DNA of 64,000 nt from JANQMX01 sp965247175 (GTDB lineage: Bacteria > Pseudomonadota > Alphaproteobacteria > Kiloniellales > DSM-21159). Both the position numbers and the translations under genes were made by a program. Below are positions 43,601 to 52,585 of this stretch, piece after piece. The notes beneath the pieces are model-generated. The model saw nothing but the letters and a program-made list of their open reading frames with translations. It made no database searches and was not told the origin of the DNA. Within the stretch, counting starts at the first letter, position 1. The number at the start of each line of letters is the position of its first letter. The stretch is from the NCBI GenBank assembly GCA_965247175.1, contig OZ252006.1, forward strand, positions 124,001 to 188,000. The letters run 5' to 3'.

Positions 43601-44582
43601 CCGCTTGCGCCTGGTCGATATAGGCCTGACGCCGCAGCCCGATGGCGATGGCGATGGCGATGGCGATGGCGATGCAGGGCAAGTGGGAAGTGGCGATGGC
43701 GCGTCGCAAAGCGAGCGCGTGTTCGACGATGAGCCAATCGGCTTCGAGGTCCTGCGCGACTTCGATCTCGATCTTGATGTTCTGTTGGAGGATATCGAAG
43801 GGGTGCACCTCGACCTCAACCGGATTGAAGCAAAGGTCAACGTCAAGGATGGGCTGCTGACAGTCGAGCCGCTGACGTTCAACTTCGTCGGTGGCCAGGT
43901 CGACGCAAGCCTGTCCATCGATGCGAGGGGAGAGACGCCGACGCAGAGCCTTGCGCTGACCGCCGACGACGTCGACCTGGGCGATTTCCTCGCGCAGACG
44001 GAAGTCGAGGTGCCGCTGGACGGCGACATGGATTTGCTGGTCGACCTCGATGGGGTCGGACACTCGCCGCACGAGATCGCATCGAGTCTGTCGGGCGAGT
44101 TCGACCTGGCGCTACAGCAGGGTCATGTGAGGACGGGTCTTCTTCGCCTTGCGGCGACCAACATCGTGAGCTGGTTGTTTACGGCCGAGGCAAGGCAGGG
44201 TTACTCGGACTTGAACTGCCTGATCGTCCGCCTCGACGTCCAGGACGGCTTGGCCGAGAGCGAGGCGCTCTTGCTCGATACGCCGAACGTCCAAGCGGTG
44301 GGCATCGGCACCATCGACCTCGACAAGGAGTTCATCGATACCGAAGTGGATCCGGAGCCGAAGAGGGGTGTCGCACTGTCCGGCTCGACACCCTTCGCCA
44401 TCCGCGGCCCGCTTGCTTCGCCGGACGTTGTCGTGAGCACGGGCGGGACAGCCATAAGGACCCTCCGTGACATCGTCACCAGCCCGCTCAGCCTGCTCGG
44501 CTCGCTTCTGCCGTTCGCCGGGGGTGGAAACGAGAAGGACAATGCCTGTTTGGCCTTGGAAGAAGGTCTGGCGAGGGAATAG
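40668..44582 (+). CDS. Large AsmA-family envelope protein with embedded peptidoglycan-binding domain
   Basis: About 1,304 residues. A transmembrane helix at about 7-30 anchors a periplasmic AsmA/YhjG-type beta-rich domain; such proteins form hydrophobic grooves that carry phospholipids between membranes. The C-terminal AsmA_2 region (from about residue 1000) ends near the last residues with LGSLLPFAGGG. A PG_binding_1-like segment at about 537-597 (LITRIQTGLAQAGQDPGAAD, then GKMGPKTRTAIEGYQ) interrupts the repeats. A run of Asp-Gly pairs is encoded by a short tandem repeat near residue 992. The GTG at 40668 starts directly before the membrane helix; a GTG at 40485 would overlap the divergent glycosyltransferase. 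Confidence 0.85.
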   Translation: MRRIAKVSLWCLAGLLVVLSAGGIFLATAGDSFYRWALKQAVEGNIDRQIVVDGSYSLEMGLEPTLIATDIWMANAPWASEPEMARARRIEVQLALLPLFSGVVRVPRLVVEGLTVDLETSESGEGNWEIAAGDQAAGTGDGDDQTSDSGFYPIVEFYALNDISVTYRDRHRDEDLVVAIDQLVKEERGAGTGVDVSGEGSVNGRPVQITGAYGSIQDALQAATPYPIALTLQSTSVTLDVDGTIANLPAAEGADIVVTLNTPTIERVFETLNLDVPLTGRADAAARLVGDLDALAVEDIVVSLVDQAGQELRASGRVANLSTGEGIDLQVSGALGSEGLDWLGAVERPYQEDAEEDTSLDVSARVTGDAATPRIEGLQAQLLYGSGVQMTLDGEGTLDLAGGGSSVSRFQATAFLFLPDKTPLERLLENQLPELGALRASAELVWEQNEIILQSGELDADAFAQAEVDLKGRLARFSAEDFAFSFEPDITVSAQAAQTRPLLELYDTLVADAAVQSEEPSAADQEPAADQQPATALSQAELITRIQTGLAQAGQDPGAADGKMGPKTRTAIEGYQAEHGLPVDGQASASLLAHIDGVLSREQPTSNTNADAPTSSRLAEIVPELGPLAASVRILPDGEGYRFDDVDLALGEEGNPRIGVSGTLGTLYPDREPLSESTALQVDFSSPTLEPFAAFLPDETSSFSNVTGRFDLGGNVEALSVSNLETSADGPNGLTVSATGGLERLTFGDDVALSGLSLDLDARSPTTEAVSTLAELALPELGPVRAKANLKDRGHRFLLDGIDVAAGPDGSPVFQVKGTIGDLVALRALSLAGDFDVPTKALIGTDGDGVAPGFGRVQGSFELSDSDGSIGLEAISAEIDGTSLFSLSIKGVFDDIRQRDELWMEAALSVPDLPQLGRELGVNLDSLSSLEFDGRASGSDELTRADGKLRLGETDFIGTFSGTLKDDRPILQAQLTSPRLRLVDIGLTPQPDGDGDGDGDGDAGQVGSGDGASQSERVFDDEPIGFEVLRDFDLDLDVLLEDIEGVHLDLNRIEAKVNVKDGLLTVEPLTFNFVGGQVDASLSIDARGETPTQSLALTADDVDLGDFLAQTEVEVPLDGDMDLLVDLDGVGHSPHEIASSLSGEFDLALQQGHVRTGLLRLAATNIVSWLFTAEARQGYSDLNCLIVRLDVQDGLAESEALLLDTPNVQAVGIGTIDLDKEFIDTEVDPEPKRGVALSGSTPFAIRGPLASPDVVVSTGGTAIRTLRDIVTSPLSLLGSLLPFAGGGNEKDNACLALEEGLARE
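43641..43674 (+). repeat. GATGGC hexanucleotide tandem repeat
   Basis: Five full copies and a partial sixth copy of GATGGC lie inside the AsmA-family gene and encode Asp-Gly pairs. Copy-number change would keep the frame, since each unit is two codons. Confidence 0.9.
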
Positions 44583-44620
44583 GGCGTGAAGCACGGCTGA
44601 GGCGCTCACGCAAAGAAGAC

Positions 44621-44644
44621 GGCGGCGGCCGGAAGGCCGCCGCC
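44621..44644. terminator. Strong hairpin between convergent genes
   Basis: A 10-bp perfect GC stem (GGCGGCGGCC / GGCCGCCGCC) with loop GGAA sits between the AsmA gene stop and the convergent hydroxylase stop. On the minus strand it is followed by GTCTTCTTTG, so it best fits termination of the leftward gene but may act both ways. Confidence 0.65.
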
Positions 44645-44671
44645 GATAAAGGCAAGGCTAGTGACTCAGTT

Positions 44672-45484
44672 CTAAGCGGTGGCACCTACCGCACCGTCGA
44701 CGTTCTTCTCTGCCGGCTTGGCGTCGACGCGCGGCGTGCGCGACGTACGCCGCATATCCTTACGAACATGCTTGGTGCTGTAGCCGTTGAAGAGGTGTCC
44801 AAGCAGCCCGCGATCCAGGTCCGAGGTACCGAACAGCCAGTCGGCGACCGGGAAGGTCAGATTCATGTTTCGCTCCATCATGATCGACTGGTCATGATGG
44901 GCCGTGTGGTGGCGGCGAATGGTGTTCACGAAGGGCATATTGCGGACGAACCAGTTCTCCTCCACGTGGCAGCAGAAGTGCATGAACTCGTAGATGAGAT
45001 ACATGCCCGTGGTGGTGCACATCAGCAGCCAGCCGACGTTGGGCGAGATGAGCCAACCCAGGACAAGGGCCCCCGGGATCGACATCAGGATGAAGACGAC
45101 CAGGGCGTAGGGCGGGAAGAAGGTAACGCGCCAATCCCGCTGATGGGCGAAGCGCATCTCGTTCTCCGTGAAGAACTGATGGTGGGTCAGGGTATGCCGC
45201 GCGTAGATCGCGCGAAGGCCCGGAAAGCGCAGAGGCCTATGCATCACATGGCGATGCAGGAACCACTCGAAGATGTTGCAGATCAGGAAGACGATCGGGA
45301 CTGTCAGCCATTCCCACCACGCCACGTTGGAGATGTTGGAGACGTAGATGTAGAAGGCCGCAATGCCGATGGTGTAGATGACGGCCACATGCAGCCAGCC
45401 ATTGTACCAGCCGGCAATGCGGCTTCGGTACTCGCCACGGAAATTCCGCTGGCGGTCGCTCATCTCTGTCGCGGCAAGTTCCAT
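44672..45484 (-). CDS. Sterol desaturase/fatty-acid hydroxylase family membrane protein
   Basis: The 270-residue integral membrane di-iron protein has the histidine clusters of the family: HRHVMH, HTLTHHQF, HVEEN and RRHHTAHH. About four hydrophobic segments surround them. Relatives hydroxylate or desaturate sterols, fatty acids or carotenoids. Substrate cannot be predicted. The ATG has AGGAGAG four bases upstream. It follows the PhyH gene after about 170 bases that contain the TGATATAT-type site at 45574, so it may have its own promoter. Confidence 0.88.
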   Translation of the reverse strand: MELAATEMSDRQRNFRGEYRSRIAGWYNGWLHVAVIYTIGIAAFYIYVSNISNVAWWEWLTVPIVFLICNIFEWFLHRHVMHRPLRFPGLRAIYARHTLTHHQFFTENEMRFAHQRDWRVTFFPPYALVVFILMSIPGALVLGWLISPNVGWLLMCTTTGMYLIYEFMHFCCHVEENWFVRNMPFVNTIRRHHTAHHDQSIMMERNMNLTFPVADWLFGTSDLDRGLLGHLFNGYSTKHVRKDMRRTSRTPRVDAKPAEKNVDGAVGATA

Positions 45485-45570
45485 TGATCTCTCCTGGCTT
45501 ATGGTTGCGCGGCCTCCCGGCCGTTGCTGCTCCCTAGGGGTCTGGCTGCAAGGCTGCAGTAGAGCAAGTC

Positions 45571-45588
45571 ATCTGATATATTACAGAT
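45571..45588 (-). promoter_or_regulatory. Imperfect palindrome upstream of the hydroxylase gene
   Basis: ATCTG and CAGAT arms enclose an AT-rich centre (ATATATTA), 87 bases before the hydroxylase start. It contains TGATATAT, also found in the two 18-bp motif copies at 50129 and 53549. It is a likely regulator site; the regulator is unknown. Confidence 0.4.
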
Positions 45589-45654
45589 AGATCAGAAGAG
45601 CGCAAGCCCTCTTGTGCCTTCAAAGTCGAGGCTGTCCGCCATCTCTGCCGATCG

Positions 45655-46545
45655 CTATTCTGCTGCTTCGCCCTGCTGGAGCGCGAAAATGGAGGTGTAG
45701 CCGCCGCTCCAATCAGGCGGGATGAGGCGGTGGCCGCCGTCATGGTGCGCCCACTTGGCCGGCTTGCCGCGGATGATCTGCTGCTCGTATCGAGACCGCA
45801 GGGGGTTGAAGGTATAGGGCATGGCATCCGCCGCCGAGACGACATTGAGCAGCAGCGGCCGGCCGATGTCCGAGTTGTTCGGGCGTGAGCCGTGGACCGT
45901 GCGGTAGTTGTGCAGGGTGATCGAGCCGGCCGGTCCTTCCAGATAGACAGCCTTGCTGCCGTCAATCCGCCCCAGGTCTTCCGTTTGAATATCGCCGGTC
46001 CAGGTACCCTCGGCGTTGTAGTGATCGAAGATCTCGCCCTTGTGGCTCTTTGGGATGACGCCGAGGGGTCCTTGCTCGGGACCGCAGTCGTAGAGGTAGG
46101 TGCCGCAGGTCAGCACCGCGTCGTTGCTGTGAGGGAAGAAGGGCACGTCCTGATGCCACTTCACCTCGGCGCCGCCCTTGGCCCATTTGAAGTTCAGCTT
46201 GGCCTGGAAGAACTTGACGTCGGGGCCGAGCACATCTTCCAGCAGGTCGCCCAGTCGCGACTGGATGAGGTAGTCCCAGAACGCCGGGTCTTCGTCGCAG
46301 GGACTGGAGACGCGCCGCAGGCGCGGCGACTCGGCGCTGTGCCCGGGCTCGAGGTCGAAGACGTCGTTCGACTCTGTCACGCTGCGGCTGCGCTCGACCT
46401 GCGCATCGATGGCGGTGCGCAGCTTGTCGAGCCAGTCCTGTTCGATGAAGGACTCCACCAGCAGGTAGCCGTCCTCGAAGTAGGACTCCCGTTGCGACTG
46501 GCTGAGCACTTTCGCGGGAACCTTGAGAATGTCCTCGGGTGTCAT
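45655..46545 (-). CDS. Phytanoyl-CoA dioxygenase (PhyH) family protein
   Basis: A 296-residue Fe(II)/2-oxoglutarate oxygenase. The iron ligands are H131-x-D133 (VKWHQDVPFFPH) and H218 (RTVHGSRPNN), with R229 for 2-oxoglutarate. Bacterial PhyH enzymes hydroxylate many small molecules, including ectoine, antibiotics and phosphonates, so a lipid role is not implied. The gene starts 25 bases after the TRAP large permease stop on the same strand, so the imported compound is a good candidate substrate or precursor. Confidence 0.87.
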   Translation of the reverse strand: MTPEDILKVPAKVLSQSQRESYFEDGYLLVESFIEQDWLDKLRTAIDAQVERSRSVTESNDVFDLEPGHSAESPRLRRVSSPCDEDPAFWDYLIQSRLGDLLEDVLGPDVKFFQAKLNFKWAKGGAEVKWHQDVPFFPHSNDAVLTCGTYLYDCGPEQGPLGVIPKSHKGEIFDHYNAEGTWTGDIQTEDLGRIDGSKAVYLEGPAGSITLHNYRTVHGSRPNNSDIGRPLLLNVVSAADAMPYTFNPLRSRYEQQIIRGKPAKWAHHDGGHRLIPPDWSGGYTSIFALQQGEAAE

Positions 46546-46570
46546 GAGCCGAACTCCTTCTTGAGTGGCA

Positions 46571-47908
46571 TTAATCGAAGCCGAGCAACTGATCCGGCAG
46601 CCACAGCGCGGTCTGCGGGAAGGCCATGACGATCAGCAGGGCGATGACCTGAATGAACAGGAAGGGCACCACGCCCTTGTACATGTGGCGCAGGGTGATC
46701 TCCGGCGGAGCAATACCGCGCAGGTAGAAGATAGCTGGAGCCATGGGCGGCGTCAGATAGCTCGACTGCACCATGACCAAGAGCAGCATGCAGAACCAGA
46801 CGGGGTTGAAGAAGGCGCCGTAGCCGTTGGCGGCCCAGGCCTCGTGGATGAAGGGCATGAAGAGCGGCACGAAGATCAAGAGGATGGAGATCCACTCCAG
46901 AAAGAAGCCGGCGATGAAGACGAGCAGCAGGAAGAGCAGCAGCAGTTCCCAGTGGCTGAGCTGCACCGCCTCGATCATCTCCCGCATCAGGCCCATGCCG
47001 CCGGCGCCGGCGAAGACGCCGGTGAAGAGGCTGCCGCCCAAGAGGATCATCATGATCATCGAGGTGATGGTCAGCGTCTTGATCAGCGCTTCCTTGAACA
47101 TGCCGAGCGAGAAGCGGCCGTAGCCGATGGTCAGCAGGAAGGCGCCGAAGGCACCGAGGGCGGCGGCTTCTGTCGGCGCGGCCCAGCCGAGCATGATGGA
47201 GCCGAGCACGGCGAAGATCATCAGGAGCGGCGGCACCAGTGCCTTCACCGTGATCGTCAGCTTGGTGACGAAGTCGGGATCGTCGTCGCTGGGCTCGATG
47301 CGGGGTGCGGCGTCGGGGCGGATGATGCAGAGCCCGAGGATGTAAACGATGTAAAGGCTGGAGAGGATGAGGCCGGGAAAGATCATCCCGACCATGAGGT
47401 CGCCGATCGAGACGTCGGCAATCGGGCCGAGCACGACGACGACGACCGAGGGCGGGATGATAGTGCCGAGCGAGCCGCCGGCGCAGATGGTGCCCGAAAT
47501 CAGCGGCTTCGAGTAGTTGTAGCGCATCATCGCCGGGATCGCGAGCAGGCCCACCACGGTCTCGGTGGCGCCGATCACGCCGGTCGAGGCGGCGAAGATG
47601 ATGCACATGATGATGGTGCCGATGGCGAGGCCGCCGGGCAGGCGCCGGGTCCAGAGGTGCACCGCTTCGAAGAGCTTCTCGGCGATGCCCGAGCGCTCCA
47701 GCATCGCCCCCATGAAGACGAAGAGGGGCACGGCAGCCAGGACGAAGTTGCTGGCGATGTCTTCGACCTTCTGGGTGAACTGGAAGAAGGTCGCCGGTCC
47801 GAAGGTCAGCCAGCCGAAGACGAAGGCGACGGACATCAGGGAGAAGGCGACCGGAAAGCCGAGGAAGATCAGCAGGAACAACGCCGGAAACATCAGGATG
47901 GCTTCCAT
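46571..47908 (-). CDS. dctM: TRAP transporter large permease
   Basis: A 445-residue inner-membrane protein with about 12 membrane segments. It is the transport subunit of a tripartite ATP-independent periplasmic transporter driven by a sodium gradient. Typical DctM blocks include LIFLGFPVAFSLMSVAFVFG near the N-terminus, AVPLFVFMGAMLERSG, ASTGVIGATETVVGLLAIPAM and LGTIIPPSVVVVVLG. The start at 47908 begins with the first hydrophobic segment. It lies five bases after dctQ. Confidence 0.93.
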   Translation of the reverse strand: MEAILMFPALFLLIFLGFPVAFSLMSVAFVFGWLTFGPATFFQFTQKVEDIASNFVLAAVPLFVFMGAMLERSGIAEKLFEAVHLWTRRLPGGLAIGTIIMCIIFAASTGVIGATETVVGLLAIPAMMRYNYSKPLISGTICAGGSLGTIIPPSVVVVVLGPIADVSIGDLMVGMIFPGLILSSLYIVYILGLCIIRPDAAPRIEPSDDDPDFVTKLTITVKALVPPLLMIFAVLGSIMLGWAAPTEAAALGAFGAFLLTIGYGRFSLGMFKEALIKTLTITSMIMMILLGGSLFTGVFAGAGGMGLMREMIEAVQLSHWELLLLFLLLVFIAGFFLEWISILLIFVPLFMPFIHEAWAANGYGAFFNPVWFCMLLLVMVQSSYLTPPMAPAIFYLRGIAPPEITLRHMYKGVVPFLFIQVIALLIVMAFPQTALWLPDQLLGFD

Positions 47909-47913
47909 TGCGC

Positions 47914-48435
47914 TCAGCCCTCCGCCGAAGAACGGATGGGGCGGCCGCGCAGCACGGCGGCGCACTTCAGGATCTCGGCGATGACCTGCAGGGTGAGCAT
48001 CGCGAAGCCGAGGGTGATCAGCATTCGGAAGGGCCAGATCGGCGGGTTCCAGGCCGACTGACCGGTGCGCTCGCCGCTCATGAAGGCGCGCAGCGCGTAG
48101 TCCTGCAGCGCGTCACAGAGCAGGATGAGGAACGGCAGGAAGAGCAGCAGGTAGAGCGTGATGTCGACGGCCGCTTTGGTGCGGTCGGAAAAGCGCTGGT
48201 ACAGCAGGTCGATGCGGATGTGGGTGCCCTTCATCAGAGTGATGGCGGCCCCGAGCAGGAAGTGGACGCCGGTCAGGATATAGCCGAGCTCGAAGGCCCA
48301 GATGGTCGGCGCGCCGAAGACGTAGCGGGAGAAGACCTCGTAGCAGGTGGCCAGGATGAGCGGGATGATGATGAGCGAGACAAGAAACCCGATGTTTCCC
48401 GTGAAACGCTCGATGAGTCTGACAGTAAGTTCCAT
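47914..48435 (-). CDS. dctQ: TRAP transporter small permease
   Basis: A 173-residue protein with four membrane segments and the DctQ-type region YEVFSRYVFGAPTIWAFELG. It forms the membrane complex with DctM. The gene sits between dctP and dctM, with a 157-base gap to dctP that holds a strong hairpin and a five-base gap to dctM. Confidence 0.92.
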   Translation of the reverse strand: MELTVRLIERFTGNIGFLVSLIIIPLILATCYEVFSRYVFGAPTIWAFELGYILTGVHFLLGAAITLMKGTHIRIDLLYQRFSDRTKAAVDITLYLLLFLPFLILLCDALQDYALRAFMSGERTGQSAWNPPIWPFRMLITLGFAMLTLQVIAEILKCAAVLRGRPIRSSAEG

Positions 48436-48505
48436 AACGCCTGTGCTACCCGCCGTCGTCCGGCTCTGTCTTTGCAGGTTTTGTTAGGGAGTACGGTCCG
48501 GACGC

Positions 48506-48538
48506 CGGGCCGGGGCGCCGTTCGACGCACCCGGCCCG
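48506..48538 (-). terminator. Hairpin between dctP and dctQ, attenuator or mRNA-stability element
   Basis: A 9-bp perfect GC stem (CGGGCCGGG / CCCGGCCCG) with a 15-base loop that can pair further. There is no T-run, so it is more likely a processing or partial-termination element that raises the level of the binding protein over the permeases. Confidence 0.45.
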
Positions 48539-48592
48539 TGACCACCGGAAACTCAGAGACGTGTGGTGCAGCGTGGGCTTGGTGCCGCGGGC

Positions 48593-49660
<1,068 letters not shown>

Positions 49661-49720
49661 GATTGCTTGTCCTCCCTTTCTCGATTGTTTTGGAGAGTTG
49701 CCAACTGGCGAGCAGCTGCT

Positions 49721-50020
49721 TCAGGCGCAGCCAAGGTTGGTGAGCGCCGCGCTCACGTCCTCTTCGCTCATTTCCCACTCGTTGTTGAAGTTCGCCACGA
49801 TGGCCTTCATGAAGGTCTCGTGGTGGGTGAGGGCCGCCGAGCTGTCGCCCAAGTGATCGGCCAGAATGGCCAAAGCGAGTTGCGCCGGTTCCGGCCCCTC
49901 GTAGCTCCATTCGAAGCCGTTCTCGGAAATCGTCTTGATGTCGAAACGCGGGTCGAGCGGCGTGCCGTCGACCGTTACATCGAGTCCATCCAGCGTCCGA
50001 TCTCCACGGTAGGTCTTCAT
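49721..50020 (-). CDS. DUF6166 family protein
   Basis: A 99-residue soluble protein with the features MKTYRGDRTLDGLDVTVDG and FEWSYEGPEPAQLALAIL, typical of a small family of unknown function (DUF6166). It is the first gene of the run leading to dctPQM, with a conserved 18-bp motif 109 bases upstream of its start. Whether it has any role in transport is unknown. Confidence 0.65.
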   Translation of the reverse strand: MKTYRGDRTLDGLDVTVDGTPLDPRFDIKTISENGFEWSYEGPEPAQLALAILADHLGDSSAALTHHETFMKAIVANFNNEWEMSEEDVSAALTNLGCA

Positions 50021-50128
50021 CCGCCCGTCGTGCCTTCCCTGTCGCTCCCGTCGGTCAGCAAAAGCGGTTTGCTGCCGACGTGTTTGTTCTTGTTTGGCGC
50101 CCTCATAGACATGGGTGCCGTGTACTAC

Positions 50129-50146
50129 TGATATATCTAGCGTATG
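50129..50146 (-). promoter_or_regulatory. 18-bp gapped motif, copy 1
   Basis: On the plus strand this is TGATATAT-CTAG-CGTATG; on the transcribed strand it reads CATACG-N4-ATATATCA. The same 8+6 bases with the same 4-base gap occur at 53549, upstream of the panB-like gene. Probably a shared operator. Confidence 0.5.
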
Positions 50147-50217
50147 CTAAGTGCCTTGCAGAGGCAAGAGGCCTTACGGTCGGTAAGGTTCGCTTGCGGC
50201 CGGGAGCAGGCAGAAGA

Positions 50218-51651
50218 CTAGTCATCGAGCCGCGCACCCTGGGCGTTCAGCAGGCTGCGTACTTCTTCGCCGGCGATCTCCCGCAAGGCACGGTCGGAGC
50301 GAATCGCCTCGACGGCGGCGAGACCGGCGGCGTGGCCGTAGCCGAAGCACTGTGCGGTGACTCGCGCCGATGCCAGAGCTTCATGCTCAGCGCTGAGGCA
50401 GCGGCCGGCAGCGATTAGGTTCTCGCCTCTCACCGGCAGGAGCGCGCGGTAGGAAATCTCGTAGTGGTCGTCGAGCAGCCATTCGAGCTTCGGCTTCTCG
50501 CCGGCATGCAGCTCAATGGGCCAAGGGCAGCGGACAATGCCGTCGTCGCGCTTGCGATGAGCCAACACGTCGTTGTTGTTGAGCCGGTCCACACCCAAGA
50601 TCGAGCGGGATTGGCGGATGCCGGCCTGAACGCCGGTGTCGAGCGGAAAGCTCTCCTCGCAGCCGGGGATGTTGTCCTTGAGGAAGCGGGCGTACTCTCG
50701 CACCTGGGCGCGCCCGACGAACTCCGCCTCTGTCAGGTCCTCCGGGTCACCCGGGTAGAGGTCGCGACCGCCGCGACCGAGCAGCCGCGTGGCATTGACC
50801 AGGAGTTGGCCGGGCCGAGGCGTCGCGAAAATCCAGATCTTGGCGCGCGGCAGGTCGTAGGCGCCGCTCGCCTTCGCTTCCTGCAGCAGGCGCGATACCT
50901 CTGGGCTGCAGATGGTATCGGGGCCCCAGTAGTCGAGAAAGCGCGCCACATCGACGCCGCCCAGACGGAAAATCATGGTCGGGTTCTGGACCTTGCCCTC
51001 GTCGCCTACGGTGAAGGGCAGACCGGCGAGATGGACAACGTCGCCGTCGCCGCTCGCATCGATGACGATCTTGGCGTGAACCGCTGCAAGCCCGGCCTTG
51101 CTCGCCACCACGACGCCGCGGACCTTCCCCTCTTCGCCGATCACGCCGACGACGAGACTGTGGTAGAGCACCTTGACGCGGCTGTCCTGCAGCAGTCCGT
51201 CGGCCGTCTCGCGCCACGCCAGGGGTTCGTGGGTCACCGTCCAGGTCTTGCCGTAGCGCTGCGGCGCGGTTAGTCCGCCGCGCTCGATCATGGCTTTGCG
51301 GAAGCGGTCAGCGAAGCCAAAGACGGCCTGCTCGGGACGGTTGGTCACCCGCTCGCTAGCGTAATAGAGGCCGCAGATCGTGCCGGACAGGCCGGCCACG
51401 GCGTTGCCGCCGCAGAAGCCGTAGCGTTCGATCAGCAGCACAGACAGCCCGGCCTCCGCCGCCGTGGTCGCGGCCGAGACACCCGCTGCACCACCACCGA
51501 TGACGGCGACATCGGGTTCCCAGAAAAGTGGCAGGCCATGACTGCGCGGATAGAGGTTGGTGGCGCTCCAGCTCGGCGTGAGGTTTGGCGATGGCGCCCG
51601 CGACTCTGCCGCCGATGGCTCGGTAGGCGGCACACGAGGAAGGTCAGACAT
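50218..51651 (-). CDS. FAD-dependent oxidoreductase (FAD_oxidored family)
   Basis: A protein of about 477 residues with an ADP-binding motif DVAVIGGGAAGVSAATTAAE at about 46-65 and a second FAD stretch GKVRGVVVASKAGLAAVHAK leading to VIDASGDGDVVHLAG. This belongs to the group of FAD-dependent oxidoreductases often found with TRAP or ABC uptake genes; substrate unknown. The ATG at 51651 is chosen because the proposed transcription start (near 51676) lies downstream of the alternative ATG at 51693, which is inside the operator. It is divergent from the GntR gene that probably controls it. Confidence 0.82.
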   Translation of the reverse strand: MSDLPRVPPTEPSAAESRAPSPNLTPSWSATNLYPRSHGLPLFWEPDVAVIGGGAAGVSAATTAAEAGLSVLLIERYGFCGGNAVAGLSGTICGLYYASERVTNRPEQAVFGFADRFRKAMIERGGLTAPQRYGKTWTVTHEPLAWRETADGLLQDSRVKVLYHSLVVGVIGEEGKVRGVVVASKAGLAAVHAKIVIDASGDGDVVHLAGLPFTVGDEGKVQNPTMIFRLGGVDVARFLDYWGPDTICSPEVSRLLQEAKASGAYDLPRAKIWIFATPRPGQLLVNATRLLGRGGRDLYPGDPEDLTEAEFVGRAQVREYARFLKDNIPGCEESFPLDTGVQAGIRQSRSILGVDRLNNNDVLAHRKRDDGIVRCPWPIELHAGEKPKLEWLLDDHYEISYRALLPVRGENLIAAGRCLSAEHEALASARVTAQCFGYGHAAGLAAVEAIRSDRALREIAGEEVRSLLNAQGARLDD

Positions 51652-51682
51652 GGTTGGGCGCTCCGGTCGATCGCTGGCCAGC

Positions 51683-51712
51683 ATGATGTTCATCTAACAT
51701 GTTAGATGTCAA
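51683..51712 (-). promoter_or_regulatory. Promoter with operator palindrome between -35 and -10
   Basis: On the minus strand TTGACA (51707-51712) and CATCAT (51683-51688) are separated by 18 bases. The 18-bp perfect palindrome CATCTAACATGTTAGATG (51691-51708) fills that spacer and overlaps the -35. Binding there would block RNA polymerase. The divergent GntR/FCD gene is the obvious candidate repressor. Confidence 0.7.
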
Positions 51713-51864
51713 CTAGCTTGAGCGACAACCCGTCCGGCAATAGGGTGGAGGTAGAGGACTCGCCGACGGCCGGCTCGGGCTAGGCCGCGGAATGCAACAC
51801 GAGAGGGACGATCGAACGGATGGTGCGCATTAAGCCCTCGCCAGGCCCGGCAGCGGGGAGGCTC

Positions 51865-52557
51865 ATGCCGAACGGCGAGGCGCCGGGAAAACGCGGCGGC
51901 CAACAGGAAAGCGCTTATGCGCTCCTGAAAGAGATGATCATCCTGCAGGAGCTTTCGGCCGGAACGCTGGTTTCAGAGCTGTCCCTCAGCAAGCAGCTCG
52001 GCCTCGGGCGGAGCCCGATCCGCTGGGCCTTCCAGCGCCTGGCGACCGAGGGGCTCGTCAGCATCCTGCCGCAACGCGGCGTCATGGTAACCGACATCAA
52101 CGTCGACCAGCAGCTCAAGCTGCTAGAGGTGCGCGCCGAGCTTGAACGCCTCATGGTCGTCGGTGCAGCCAAACGAGCCACCCAAGCGCAGCGCCAACGC
52201 ATGCGCAGCTTGGCCAAGTCTTTCGAGACGCTGGCAAAGTCCGGCGATGCACGGGCCTTCATGGCCATGCTGAAGGAGATTCACGACCTGACGGCAGAAG
52301 CAGCCGACAACGAGATTCTCGATAATGTCATCGGCCAGGTGCAAGGGCTGTCGCGGCGCTTCTGGTTCACCCACTATGAGCGCCACGGGGACCTGAAGCT
52401 CGCTGCCAAGCTCCATGCCGAGCGGCTGCGCCGCATCGCGGCTGGCGATGCGGCGGGAGCCGCCGCGGCTTCCGACGCCTTGGTCGACTATCTGGAGCGC
52501 TTCACGCGCTCGACGCTGGCCTACGGTGCGAGCGCCTTGTCTGTCGTGGAGCGCTGA
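51865..52557 (+). CDS. GntR family transcriptional regulator, FCD subfamily
   Basis: A regulator of about 230 residues. The N-terminal winged helix-turn-helix (about 15-75) includes LSLSKQLGLGRSPIRWAFQRL, and the C-terminal all-helical FCD domain (about 85-220) carries the ligand and metal-binding site. FCD regulators typically repress sugar-acid or carboxylate catabolism genes and are released by the substrate. The ATG at 51865 has GGGGAG four or five bases upstream; an ATG at 51820 would add 15 residues. It faces the FAD oxidoreductase gene across the operator and is followed by the convergent panB-like gene. Confidence 0.88.
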   Translation: MPNGEAPGKRGGQQESAYALLKEMIILQELSAGTLVSELSLSKQLGLGRSPIRWAFQRLATEGLVSILPQRGVMVTDINVDQQLKLLEVRAELERLMVVGAAKRATQAQRQRMRSLAKSFETLAKSGDARAFMAMLKEIHDLTAEAADNEILDNVIGQVQGLSRRFWFTHYERHGDLKLAAKLHAERLRRIAAGDAAGAAAASDALVDYLERFTRSTLAYGASALSVVER

Positions 52558-52585
52558 CGGTGATTCCTCTTCACTATCAAGCGCT

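Noticed and set aside
46565..48061. 498-codon open frame on the plus strand opposite dctM/dctQ
   Set aside because: The product is a low-complexity mix of Glu, Asp, His, Arg and Gly, as expected from the reverse strand of GC-rich membrane-protein genes. The opposite strand has clear TRAP permease sequence.
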